Part shown: one piece after another, positions 1 through 6,897 of the stretch
Numbering within the stretch: the stretch's first letter is position 1
How the letters are laid out: the number at the start of each line of letters is the position of its first letter
Assembly: GCA_030066455.1 (NCBI GenBank)
Contig: JASJBQ010000117.1
Coordinates: 1-17,902 of the forward strand
Origin: Desulfobacterales bacterium
GTDB taxonomy: Bacteria; Desulfobacterota; Desulfobacteria; Desulfobacterales; UBA5852
DNA length: 17,902 bases
Direction of reading: 5' to 3'
Translations under genes and position numbers: made by a program
The notes under the pieces: generated by a model
Seen by the model: only the letters and a program-made list of their open reading frames with translations
What the model was told of the DNA's origin: nothing
The model's database searches: none

Positions 1-324
1 TTCCTCATGGGCATGTTCATCGACTGGGCCGCGATCCTGCTGATCACCGTGCCCATCTTCATGCCCATCGTCCTGGAGCTCGAGTTCAACCCGCTGTGGT
101 TCTCGCTTCTCATGTGCGTCAACCTGCAGACTTCGTTCGTCACACCGCCTTTCGGATACGCGCTTTTTTACTTCGCCGGTGTGGCGCCCCAGGGATACAC
201 CATGATGCACATCTACAAGGGCATCATGCCCTTTGTCTTCCTGCAGCTCATCGGGCTGGCGATCCTGGTGATGTTCCCGGCCCTGACGACCTGGCTGCCG
301 GCGCTCTTTTTCGGGGCCTCCTGA
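1..324 (+). CDS. TRAP transporter large permease (DctM-type), C-terminal fragment
   Basis: The reading frame is open from the first base and stops at TGA 322-324, so only the last 107 residues are present. They are strongly hydrophobic, with about three membrane-spanning stretches. They contain the family-typical C-terminal pattern of a helix ending in IDWAAILLITVPIFMPI, a loop with NLQTSFVTPPFGYALFYF, and a final helix ending near WLPALFF. The TSFVTPPFGYALFY segment is characteristic of DctM/large-permease subunits, especially the mannitol/chloroaromatic-like branch. The family imports organic acids and related solutes together with a periplasmic binding protein and a small permease, which should lie upstream of the window. 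The substrate cannot be read from this fragment. The GntR-type regulator at 679-1386 on the same strand is a plausible local regulator of the transporter. Confidence 0.88.
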   Translation, partial: FLMGMFIDWAAILLITVPIFMPIVLELEFNPLWFSLLMCVNLQTSFVTPPFGYALFYFAGVAPQGYTMMHIYKGIMPFVFLQLIGLAILVMFPALTTWLPALFFGAS

Positions 325-678
325 AGCGGAAGTCCGCAGGGGGAGTGAAAGGTGGAGCCGGCGTCCCACGGACGCATCGGCGCTTCACGGTCGCGGCCGT
401 GCAAGACCACTCGACCGCAGACGCCAGCGGCATTGGCATCCGCGTGTACGGTCACCTGTCGGATGGGGTGCGCAACGGAGGGTTTGGCCTGCCGCATGAT
501 GGCATTGCCCAACAGATTGGCACGCAAGCGATGGCGGCCCGGGTCGTGGATACCGGGCCGACAGACAGGCGTGCAGATTTACGGCCGGCAGCATCCGACC
601 GCCTGACATGCTCTCCGGGGGCTGGGCGACAACGACGACACGCCATGTCGTCGAACGGCCGCAAGAGGTCTATGACGC
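325..678 (+). other. 354-bp gap without a convincing gene
   Basis: Short open frames exist on both strands, but none has a ribosome binding site plus a recognisable protein family. They overlap one another, as expected in GC-rich DNA. I see no tRNA, no strong hairpin with a T-run and no copy of the inverted-repeat element found elsewhere in the window. It should hold the promoter of the GntR-type gene. It may also hold decayed coding sequence, but I cannot assign a parent gene. Confidence 0.4.
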
Positions 679-1386
679 ATGAATATTGAGCTCAAACCGA
701 TTCGACCCAAACGCATTTCCGATCAGGTTTTCGACCAGCTGAGGGCGTTGATCTTCCGTGGCGACTACCAGCCCGGGCAGAAAATCATGACCGAGCGCGA
801 GTTGGCCGAAGCCCTCAATGTCAGCCGCAACTCCGTGCGCGAGGCCATCAACAAGCTGGTGACCCTGCGTTTTCTGGAGCAGCGCCAGGGCCAGGGGACG
901 TTCGTGCGCCCCCTCGACGAAGCCGTTCAAATCCCGCTGGCCACGGTCATGGAGGCCCAGGATGCAAGCCTCATCGACCTGCTGGAAATGCGCATGGGCA
1001 TCGAATGCACCGCGGCCTCCCTGGCCGCCCAGCGCATCGGCACCACCGAACTCGAAGCCATTGAAGAGGCCATCGCCGAAATGGAGCGTGATATCGGCTC
1101 CGGCGGGCTCGGTACCGAGGGTGATCTGGCCTTCCACATGGCCATTGCGGCGGCCACCAAGAACCCCTTGCAGATCTATATCATGAAGAATGTCTCCGAT
1201 TTTCTGCATGTGGGGATTCGCGAAAATCTCCTGCATCTCTACCAGGACCCGAAGAACATCGAGACGATCCTGAGGCAGCACAAGGCCATCTGCGATGCCA
1301 TCCGTCAGCGGGACCCCGATGCGGCCTACAATGCCATGCGCAGCCATATTGCTTTCGTCATCGACTTTTTCAGTCGCCGCCAATGA
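679..1386 (+). CDS. GntR-family transcriptional regulator, FadR/FCD subgroup
   Basis: A 235-residue DNA-binding repressor or activator. The N-terminal winged helix-turn-helix (about residues 10-78) has the classic GntR signature: a start like KRISDQVFDQLRALIFRGDY, then PGQKIMTERELAEALNVSR and a wing ending GQGTFVRP. The C-terminal all-helical FCD domain (about 95-232) keeps the family's putative metal-binding set D149, H153, H201 and H223, so it probably binds a small organic acid through a metal ion. The ATG start follows an AAGAGG ribosome binding site about ten bases upstream. Length is normal for the family. It lies 354 bp downstream of a TRAP permease on the same strand and converges on the TrpD-like gene. 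Regulators of this type often control a neighbouring transporter or catabolic operon. The ligand is not evident. Confidence 0.93.
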   Translation: MNIELKPIRPKRISDQVFDQLRALIFRGDYQPGQKIMTERELAEALNVSRNSVREAINKLVTLRFLEQRQGQGTFVRPLDEAVQIPLATVMEAQDASLIDLLEMRMGIECTAASLAAQRIGTTELEAIEEAIAEMERDIGSGGLGTEGDLAFHMAIAAATKNPLQIYIMKNVSDFLHVGIRENLLHLYQDPKNIETILRQHKAICDAIRQRDPDAAYNAMRSHIAFVIDFFSRRQ

Positions 1387-1396
1387 GGCGTTTCCA

Positions 1397-1428
1397 GGAT
1401 GCACCGGGATGGCTGTCTCGGTGCATCC
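1397..1428. terminator. Hairpin between convergent genes, possible bidirectional terminator
   Basis: A perfect 10-bp inverted repeat (GGATGCACCG at 1397-1406 and CGGTGCATCC at 1419-1428, 12-base loop) begins 10 bases after the GntR-type stop codon. The convergent TrpD-like gene ends at 1486. There is no clear T-run on either side, so it is at best a non-canonical terminator or mRNA-protecting hairpin. Confidence 0.5.
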
Positions 1429-1485
1429 GCCCATCCTTGCTGGCGCCGCCGGTTCATGTGGCGCGCTGACAAGCTCGATCTAGCG

Positions 1486-2625
1486 TCAGAGTTGGCCGGC
1501 CACGGCCACGCCCAAACCGGCCCGGCGGGCCACGGCCCGCAACCGCCGGATGCCCCGGCCGTCCGCATCGGCCTGAACCCCCACCCATGCCACCAGTTTA
1601 CGCAGCGCCTCGCCCTCGCGGATCAGATCACGAGCCTGCCGGACACCGTCGGCCAGCGTGCGCACCTCGTCCACGAGGTAGAAAAGCGCTCCGGCGTTCA
1701 GGCAGGTGATCTCCTCGCAAGGCCCGTTTTCAACCCCGGCCACGGTCTGCAGAAAACGAACCGCCTCGGTTTCGGGGTCGCCGGTGGCGGCGATTTCGCT
1801 ATACCGGCGCCGTGGCAGCCCGACTTCTTCCGGCGTCAGGGTGAAGGTGGTCTCGCCGTCCGGGGCGAACTCCCGCACGCGGCTCTCCCCCAGGGTCGAC
1901 AGCTCGTCCATGCCCAGGCGCCCGTCGCCGTCGAAACCGTGGACCACCAGGGCCCGCCGGTAGCCGATGGCTTTCATGACCGCGGCGGCCGGACCGATCA
2001 GGTCTTCGCGAGAGACGCCGCGCAATCCGTGGGTGGGGCGGCAGGGGCTGGCCAGCGAGGCGGCGATATTGAGGGTCGAACCGAAGCGGATCTGGGAGAG
2101 AATCCGCGCCAGGCCCCGGGGATGAATGGCGGGGCTCATGCCGTTGAAAAGTCCGATGCCGGCCTCGCGGATGCTGCGGGCCACGGTGGTGACGTCGCAT
2201 TCGACATCGAGGCCCACCGCTTCGAGCAGGTCGACGGTGCCGCAGCTCGAGGTCAGGGCGCGTGCACCGTGACGGGCCATACGCACCCCGCCGGCGGCGG
2301 CCACGAGTGCGGCGGCCGAGCTGACATTGAAGGTCTTGAGGGCATCCATGCCGGTGCCGGAATTTTCCACCAGCGGGGTTCCCAGGTCCTCGTCGGCCCG
2401 CACCGTGTCGCGCTCGAAGATGGCCTGCCAGACCCCGGCGATCTCTTCCGGGGTTTCGCCTTTGGCCGCCAGGGCGGCCAGAAAGGCGCCCTGCTGCAGG
2501 TCGGGCTGTTCGTTGTCAAGGATCTGGCAGAAAAGGGTGTAGCTTTCGGTGCGGCTCAGATTTTCCCGGCTGATCAGTTTCTGGATATATTGGCCAAAGG
2601 CTTTGATTGATTCGTCAGCGTACAT
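1486..2625 (-). CDS. TrpD-family phosphoribosyltransferase-like protein, probably not an anthranilate enzyme
   Basis: A 379-residue member of the anthranilate phosphoribosyltransferase/nucleoside phosphorylase fold (glycosyltransferase family 3). It has the helical N-terminal domain (about 1-75) and then the PRPP-binding loop SGTGMD (89-94, normally GTGGD). TFNVSS (98-103), a RHGARA segment at 118-123, a Gly/Ser/Asp-rich loop through D132 and the Mg-binding pair D240-E241 follow. The C-terminal LNAGALFYLVDE block matches the TrpD end. By eye, the Asn after KHG in true TrpD is Ala121 here, and the Arg that contacts anthranilate in the HPAMK...PVR region is replaced. The PRPP/Mg machinery therefore looks kept and the anthranilate site lost. 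No other trp gene is nearby. It starts 6 bases after the stop of the MDR dehydrogenase, so the two are probably one operon, downstream of a cobalamin riboswitch. The acceptor substrate is unknown. Confidence 0.85.
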   Translation of the reverse strand: MYADESIKAFGQYIQKLISRENLSRTESYTLFCQILDNEQPDLQQGAFLAALAAKGETPEEIAGVWQAIFERDTVRADEDLGTPLVENSGTGMDALKTFNVSSAAALVAAAGGVRMARHGARALTSSCGTVDLLEAVGLDVECDVTTVARSIREAGIGLFNGMSPAIHPRGLARILSQIRFGSTLNIAASLASPCRPTHGLRGVSREDLIGPAAAVMKAIGYRRALVVHGFDGDGRLGMDELSTLGESRVREFAPDGETTFTLTPEEVGLPRRRYSEIAATGDPETEAVRFLQTVAGVENGPCEEITCLNAGALFYLVDEVRTLADGVRQARDLIREGEALRKLVAWVGVQADADGRGIRRLRAVARRAGLGVAVAGQL

Positions 2626-2631
2626 GCGATG

Positions 2632-3615
2632 TCAGTCCTCCTGCCAGGGGTCGAGAAGTATTTTCATGCCGGCCCGCTCTTCAACGAGGGTCAGGGCGTG
2701 GTCCAGTTGCTTGAGCGGCAGGCGATGGGAGATCATGTCGCCAACCGGCACACGGCCGTCGGCGATCATGGCCAGAGCATCCTGCCCGTGGCGGTAGCAG
2801 CAGCCGTAGGCGCCCACCAGGGTCTGCTCATGGTAGTGGAGCTGATTGAGGCTCACCGCCGGGCGGTCATTGCCGGGCGGCAGTCCCGAGAACACCACCA
2901 GGCGGCCCCGCGGGGCCAGGTGGTCCAGTGCCTCCCGATAGGCATTCGGGTCCCCCACCGCCACGACGGCCACATCGAAGCGGTCATCACCGGCCGTTTC
3001 CCGCCCGCCGACCAGCGCCCGCCGTCGCCGGTCGGGTTCGATGTGGCCGGGGCGGGCGCCGAAGACATGCGCCGCCCGGGCCAGCAGGGTGCCGGCCGGG
3101 CCGGCGCCCCAGATGCCAATCGTCTCGCCGGATTGCAGGCAGCCCAGCTCGAGGGCGTTCAGCGCGCAGGAGAGCGGCTCGGCTAATACGGCCGCGTCAA
3201 AATCCAGCCCGTCGGGCAGGGCAATGACGCTCTGGGCCGGGACGGTGACGTGGGGACCGAATCCGCCGTCGCGGTGAAACCCCATGATCTGCATTTGACG
3301 GCAGAGGTTCTCGGCCCCGGCCCGGCAGGCCGGACAGCGCCCGCACCACAGGCCCGGGTAGACATAGACCCGGTCCCCGGGGTTCAGATTCGCGACGCGG
3401 TGGCCCAAGGCCTCGACCGTCCCGACGACCTCTTCGCCCGGCACCCGGGGCAGCACCAGGTCACGATGGCCCACGCGGATGATTTTAAGATCCGTGCGGC
3501 AAAGTCCCGTCACCTCAACCCGGATCAGAACTTCGCCTTCCGCCGGGGGCTGAACCGGCATTGGTCTGAATTCAAAACAGCCGATTTCAACGACTTGAAC
3601 CGACGGCATGGTCAT
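2632..3615 (-). CDS. MDR-superfamily (zinc-type) alcohol dehydrogenase-like protein
   Basis: A 327-residue medium-chain dehydrogenase/reductase. The GroES-like N-terminal domain has the catalytic-zinc Cys39 in GLCRTD and the structural-zinc quartet C91, C94, C97 and C105. The Rossmann domain begins at GAGPAG (170-175), and AEPLSC (145-150) precedes it. Two features are unusual. The usual GHE at the second zinc ligand reads GEE (60-62), replacing the His. The stretch after the glycine motif is short (GARPGHIEPDRRRRAL, then DRFDVAVVAVG), about 15-20 residues less than typical and below the usual 340-350 residue length. The protein is probably an NAD(P)-dependent oxidoreductase of unknown substrate, but altered zinc chemistry is possible. 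The ATG at 3615 is preceded by an AAAGGA motif. It is the first gene after the cobalamin riboswitch and is followed at 6 bases by the TrpD-like gene. Confidence 0.88.
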   Translation of the reverse strand: MTMPSVQVVEIGCFEFRPMPVQPPAEGEVLIRVEVTGLCRTDLKIIRVGHRDLVLPRVPGEEVVGTVEALGHRVANLNPGDRVYVYPGLWCGRCPACRAGAENLCRQMQIMGFHRDGGFGPHVTVPAQSVIALPDGLDFDAAVLAEPLSCALNALELGCLQSGETIGIWGAGPAGTLLARAAHVFGARPGHIEPDRRRRALVGGRETAGDDRFDVAVVAVGDPNAYREALDHLAPRGRLVVFSGLPPGNDRPAVSLNQLHYHEQTLVGAYGCCYRHGQDALAMIADGRVPVGDMISHRLPLKQLDHALTLVEERAGMKILLDPWQED

Positions 3616-3632
3616 ATGGGGGGATCCTTTGC

Positions 3633-3695
3633 TCTTGGTTTTGATCTAAAACAACCTTCATTTGTGGAAGGCTTGGAGAGGTTCTACCGATCCGG
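3633..3695 (-). repeat. 63-bp hairpin module, copy A (right part of a composite repeat)
   Basis: Read on the minus strand, this begins CCGGATCGGTAGAACCTC, passes through a hairpin (CCTTC, 7-base loop, GAAGG) and ends GTTTTAGATCAAAACCAAGA. A 63-bp sequence at 8235-8297 has nearly identical outer arms but a different hairpin. Copy A ends 17 bases upstream of the MDR gene start codon, so it is in that gene's leader. It follows the miniature inverted-repeat element at 3768-3892 at about the same distance and orientation as copy B follows its element. Confidence 0.7.
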
Positions 3696-3767
3696 TAAAA
3701 AGTTTTTCTAAGCCGACTCCATTTTCTTTCATAAAAATTGAAGATGAATTCGTAAAAATCATTTTCC

Positions 3768-3892
3768 GGACGGTTTCGTAAAAAGTTCGAGATCAAGGCT
3801 TGCGGATCTCGAGGAGTGAGGCGTACTTACGGTACGCCGCAATGACGAGGGATCCGCGTAACGCCGATATCGGGCTTTTTTCGAGACCGTCC
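3768..3892 (-). repeat. Miniature inverted-repeat element (MITE-like), copy 1
   Basis: About 125 bp bounded by imperfect terminal inverted repeats (GGACGGTTTCGTAAAAAGT at the left; CTTTTTTCGAGACCGTCC at the right). It is internally palindromic: GGCGTAC, 5-base loop, GTACGCC in the centre, and TCGAGATC/GATCTCGA to one side. It is the reverse complement of the element at 8034 and shares its core with 7534-7656. It encodes no transposase, so any movement would need one in trans. It lies immediately past the T-run of the cobalamin-riboswitch terminator and before the MDR gene. Confidence 0.8.
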
Positions 3893-3939
3893 AAATAAAA
3901 AAGGGCTCCCCGGGCCGATTGCAGCCCCAGGAGCCCTTT
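3893..3939 (-). terminator. Intrinsic terminator of the cobalamin riboswitch
   Basis: On the minus strand a 10-bp stem (AAAGGGCTCC paired with GGAGCCCTTT; 3930-3939 and 3900-3909) is followed by a T-rich tract. It begins about 20 bases after the 3' strand of the riboswitch P1 stem. That is the expected place for ligand-controlled premature termination of the MDR/TrpD-like transcript. Confidence 0.85.
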
Positions 3940-3959
3940 ACCATCAGGTCCTTGACATG

Positions 3960-4118
3960 CCGAGCGGTCGTCTTCTGACTTTCGGATCCTCCGCAGGTGC
4001 CGGTCTTCCCGCATGGCTGCCATTGGCGCCCGACGGTGACCATGGTTGCACGGCCCTGCGTCCCCGATCACAGCGGCGGGTCCGTCACGGATTCGCACCG
4101 TGTTCCGTTACCGCTCGG
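3960..4118 (-). promoter_or_regulatory. Cobalamin (B12) riboswitch
   Basis: The minus strand carries the B12-box aptamer landmarks in order. These are ACGGAACACGGTGCGAATCC, then GACGGACCCGCCGCTGTGA, then a GCCAATGGC-type helix with CGGGAAG, then AGTCAGAAGACGACC. A perfect 9-bp P1 closes it (CCGAGCGGT with ACCGCTCGG; plus-strand 4110-4118 and 3960-3968). The family binds adenosyl- or other cobalamins and usually switches genes off when B12 is plentiful. A terminator follows directly. The first genes downstream on the same strand are the MDR dehydrogenase and the TrpD-like protein. Neither is a standard B12 synthesis or transport gene. Confidence 0.93.
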
Positions 4119-4129
4119 TTGGAGTCGAT

Positions 4130-4158
4130 CTTGTACCAATCCCCTTGACCGAAGTCAA
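4130..4158 (-). promoter_or_regulatory. Candidate sigma-70 promoter for the cobalamin-riboswitch transcript
   Basis: On the minus strand TTGACT (4153-4158) and TACAAG (4130-4135) are separated by 17 bases, placing the start of transcription just ahead of the riboswitch P1 stem. The -35 is good and the -10 is fair (four of six). Confidence 0.5.
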
Positions 4159-4199
4159 TGTGTGCGGGTCGCTCCAGCGGTAATCATCGCCGCAGGATC

Positions 4200-4227
4200 T
4201 TGACAATACGTTCTAGACCCCTATAGT
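4200..4227 (+). promoter_or_regulatory. Sigma-70-type promoter for the SAM-riboswitch/metYXW transcript
   Basis: A perfect -35 TTGACA (4200-4205) and a good -10 TATAGT (4222-4227) are spaced by 16 bases. The predicted transcription start falls a few bases before the riboswitch P1 stem at 4240. It is divergent from the cobalamin-riboswitch promoter, the two -35 boxes being about 40 bases apart. Confidence 0.7.
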
Positions 4228-4239
4228 TACCGCAAATAT

Positions 4240-4329
4240 TCATGTGGAGTGGCGCGAGGGAACTGGCCTGATGACCGCCCGGCAACCTGACCATAAGGTG
4301 CCAAATCCAGCCCGATACGGGACACATGA
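4240..4329 (+). promoter_or_regulatory. SAM riboswitch (S-box, SAM-I clan)
   Basis: The core has the SAM-I landmarks GAGGGAACTGGCCTGATGA, CCCGGCAACC and GGTGCCAAATCC. P1 is TCATGTG (4240-4246) with CACATGA (4323-4329). The end of P1 runs into TGAGGTT (about 4327-4333), which can pair with AACCTC at 4352-4357. That would form an antiterminator competing with the terminator at 4351-4380. When SAM binds, P1 is stabilised, the terminator forms and metY transcription stops. I prefer SAM-I, but a SAM-I/IV variant is possible. Confidence 0.93.
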
Positions 4330-4350
4330 GGTTGAGCGACAAATGGATCG

Positions 4351-4380
4351 AAACCTCTCCCCTGCGAGAGGTTTTTTTTT
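4351..4380 (+). terminator. Intrinsic terminator of the SAM riboswitch
   Basis: An 8-bp stem (AACCTCTC and GAGAGGTT around a CCCTGC loop) runs into nine consecutive T residues (4372-4380). It lies between the aptamer and the metY ribosome binding site, the standard layout for transcriptional control. Confidence 0.92.
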
Positions 4381-4411
4381 GCAGACCGGACAGCGAACGG
4401 AGGCCAGCGCA

Positions 4412-5710
4412 ATGAGCGAACACTCTCAAGGATTCGGAACCCGCACCATTCACGCCGGGCACGCGCCCGACAGCCAGACCCTTTCCCGGGCCATCCCCAT
4501 CTACCAGACCTCGTCCTATATCTTCGAGGACACCCAGCATGCGGCCGACCTCTTCGGTCTGCGCAAGTTCGGCAACATCTACACGCGTATCATGAACCCC
4601 ACCACCGACGCCCTCGAGCAGCGCATCGCCGCCCTGGAAGGTGGGACGGCGGCGCTGGCGGTGGCCTCGGGACAGGCGGCCGAAACCCTGACCGTGCTCA
4701 CCTTGGCCAAGGCCGGCGACGAGATCGTGGCATCCACCGATCTTTACGGCGGCACGGTGAGCCTCTTCACGCACACTTTCAGCCGCCTGGGCATCCAGGT
4801 AAAATACGTTCCCCCCAACGACATCGATGCCTGGGAGCGGGCCGTTTCGGACAAGACCCGCGCCTTTTTCGTCGAAAGCATCGGCAACCCCAAACTCGAC
4901 ATCATCGATATCGAAGGGATTGCCGAAGCCGGCCGGCGCCACGGTATCCCGCTGGTGGTGGACAACACGGTCACCACCCCCTATCTCTGCCGTCCGATCG
5001 AACACGGGGCCGCCGTGGTGGTGCACTCGGCCACCAAGTTTATCGGCGGACACGGCACGTCGATCGGCGGGTTGATCGTCGATTCCGGCAACTTCGACTG
5101 GGAGGGGTCGGGACGCTTTCCGGAGTTCGACGCCCCCGACCCGGCCTATCACGGCCTGAAGTTCGTCGAGACGTTCGGGGACCTGGCCTTTATCCTGCGG
5201 GCCCGGGTGTTGGGACTGCGTGACATGGGTGCCGCCATGAGCCCCTTCAACGCCTGGCTGTTCCTCCAGGGGCTCGAGACCCTGCACCTGCGCATGGAGC
5301 GTCACTCGAACAACGCGCTCCAGGTGGCCCGGTTTCTCGAAAACCACGGCTGCGTCGACTGGGTGCGCTACCCCGGATTGGCCTCCGCGGAGACCGCCCA
5401 CCTGAAGGCCAAATACCTGCCCCGGGGCCAGGGCGCCCTGGTGGGTTTCGGCATCCGGGGCGGCAGGGAAGCGGCCGTCAAATTCATCGAAAGCCTCAAG
5501 CTCGTCAGCCATCTGGCCAATATCGGCGACGCTAAGAGCCTGGTGATTCATCCGGCCTCGACCACACACGAGCAGTTGACCGCAACGGAACAGCAGGCGG
5601 CCGGCGTGACACCGGACTTCATCCGGCTGAGCATCGGCATCGAGGACGTCGCGGACATCATCGCCGATCTCGACCAGGCCCTGGAGACCGGCGTGGCCTG
5701 CACGGCATAG
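4412..5710 (+). CDS. metY: O-acetylhomoserine sulfhydrylase (aminocarboxypropyltransferase)
   Basis: A PLP enzyme of the Cys/Met metabolism family, 432 residues. It converts O-acetyl-L-homoserine and sulfide to L-homocysteine and acetate in the cytoplasm. Visible motifs are the N-terminal [10 protein letters not shown], the PLP-phosphate-binding YTRIMNPT (57-64), SGQAA (86-90), D184 in VVDNT and the Schiff-base lysine K209 in [12 protein letters not shown]. The length fits MetY. The frame is open further upstream, but that part would be translated from the SAM riboswitch and its terminator. The ATG at 4412, eight bases after GGAGG (4399-4403), is therefore the start. It is the first gene of a SAM-riboswitch-controlled metY-metX-metW operon, with metX starting 29 bases later. 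Sulfide from dissimilatory sulfate reduction would be a natural sulfur donor if the host is a sulfate reducer. Confidence 0.96.
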   Translation: MSEHSQGFGTRTIHAGHAPDSQTLSRAIPIYQTSSYIFEDTQHAADLFGLRKFGNIYTRIMNPTTDALEQRIAALEGGTAALAVASGQAAETLTVLTLAKAGDEIVASTDLYGGTVSLFTHTFSRLGIQVKYVPPNDIDAWERAVSDKTRAFFVESIGNPKLDIIDIEGIAEAGRRHGIPLVVDNTVTTPYLCRPIEHGAAVVVHSATKFIGGHGTSIGGLIVDSGNFDWEGSGRFPEFDAPDPAYHGLKFVETFGDLAFILRARVLGLRDMGAAMSPFNAWLFLQGLETLHLRMERHSNNALQVARFLENHGCVDWVRYPGLASAETAHLKAKYLPRGQGALVGFGIRGGREAAVKFIESLKLVSHLANIGDAKSLVIHPASTTHEQLTATEQQAAGVTPDFIRLSIGIEDVADIIADLDQALETGVACTA

Positions 5711-5739
5711 AGGCGTCGAAGTCAATCGGAACGAGGAAA

Positions 5740-6897
5740 ATGACGATGTTCATCGAACGACAATCGGTCGGCCGCGTCGTGCCCCGGCATTTCGAATTCG
5801 GCAGCCAGGACGATCCCCTGGTGCTCGATTCGGGCCGGACCCTGGGGCCGGTCGAACTGGTCTACGAGACCTACGGCGAACCCAACGCGGCGCGCAGCAA
5901 TGCCATCCTGATCTGCCACGCCCTCTCCGGGGACGCCCACGCGGCCGGTATCCACGACCCCCACGACACACGCGTGGGTTGGTGGGATTCCATGATCGGG
6001 CCGGGCAAGGCCTTCGACACCGAACGTTACTGGGTGATCTGCGCCAACGTGATCGGCGGCTGCAAGGGATCCACCGGCCCCGGCAGCACGAACCCGGACA
6101 CCGGCCAGCCTTTCGGCAGCGACTTTCCGCTGATCACGATGGGCGACATGGTCACCGCTCAGAAGCACCTCGTGGATCATCTGGGAATCGAGCGGCTTTT
6201 CTGCGTGGCGGGGGGATCCATGGGAGGCTTTCAGGCGCTGGAGTGGTCGCTGCGCTATCCCGAGCGGGTGCACACGGTGATCTGTATCGCCGCCGGCGCC
6301 CACCTCTCCACCCAGGGCATCGCCTTCAATGCCGTGGGCCGGCATGCCATCACCAGCGACCCCGATTGGCAGGGCGGTCACTACTACGGCACGCCGGGGC
6401 CGGTGCGCGGCCTGGCCAGCGCCCGCATGGTGGCCCACATCACCTACTTGTCCGAGATTTCGCTGAACCACAAGTTCGGGCGCCGACTGCAGTCCGCCGA
6501 CCGCCTGAGCTACGACATCCGCAATGAATTTGCGGTCGAGTCCTATCTGAATCACCAGGGCACCCGATTCACCGAACGCTTCGACGCCAACAGCTACATC
6601 TATATCACCAAGGCCATGGACTATTTCGACATCGCCCGGACCTACGGGCCGCTCAAGACCGCTTTGGCCTCGGTCGCGGCCCGCTATCTGGTGATCTCCT
6701 ACACCTCGGACTGGCTCTTTCCCACGGCCCAATCCAAGGATATCGTCCGGGCCCTGATCGCCAACGACCGGGACGTATCCTTCGTTGATATCGACTCCCC
6801 GCACGGGCACGATGCCTTCCTGATCGAAACCGAGCGCCTCACGCAGATTGCCACCGCCTTTCTGGACGGCAGCCAAAGGAGCCAACCGCTTGAGTAG
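5740..6897 (+). CDS. metX: Homoserine O-acetyltransferase
   Basis: An alpha/beta-hydrolase-fold acyltransferase that activates homoserine with acetyl-CoA to give O-acetylhomoserine, the MetY substrate; 385 residues. Motifs seen are NAILICHALSGDAH (oxyanion region), GWWDSMIGPGKAFDT, NVIGGCKGSTGP, the nucleophile elbow GGSMGG with S160, D324 in SDWLFP and H357 in SPHGHDAF. Together these give a complete Ser-Asp-His triad. Two in-frame ATGs are possible. The one at 5740 has GAGG only three bases away, whereas the one at 5746 has a nine-base spacing, so the shorter form may be the true start. The gene follows metY by 29 bases and overlaps metW. Some MetX homologues use succinyl-CoA or act on serine, and I have not excluded that. 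Confidence 0.95.
   Translation: MTMFIERQSVGRVVPRHFEFGSQDDPLVLDSGRTLGPVELVYETYGEPNAARSNAILICHALSGDAHAAGIHDPHDTRVGWWDSMIGPGKAFDTERYWVICANVIGGCKGSTGPGSTNPDTGQPFGSDFPLITMGDMVTAQKHLVDHLGIERLFCVAGGSMGGFQALEWSLRYPERVHTVICIAAGAHLSTQGIAFNAVGRHAITSDPDWQGGHYYGTPGPVRGLASARMVAHITYLSEISLNHKFGRRLQSADRLSYDIRNEFAVESYLNHQGTRFTERFDANSYIYITKAMDYFDIARTYGPLKTALASVAARYLVISYTSDWLFPTAQSKDIVRALIANDRDVSFVDIDSPHGHDAFLIETERLTQIATAFLDGSQRSQPLE

Noticed and set aside
1399..2610. Plus-strand open frame of about 400 codons
   Set aside because: It is antisense to the TrpD-like gene, has a composition typical of GC-rich shadow frames, no family motifs, and the opposite strand has clear TrpD homology.
3587..3796. Small minus-strand ORF of 69 codons in the leader of the MDR gene
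   Set aside because: It lies across the repeat element and module, is out of frame with the MDR gene and has no binding site.
4244..4411. N-terminal extension of metY by 56 residues
   Set aside because: This stretch is the SAM riboswitch and its terminator. The GGAGG site and ATG at 4412 give a normal-length MetY.
4184..5725. Minus-strand open frame of about 510 codons
   Set aside because: It runs antisense through metY and the SAM riboswitch. MetY has complete PLP motifs, so this is a shadow.
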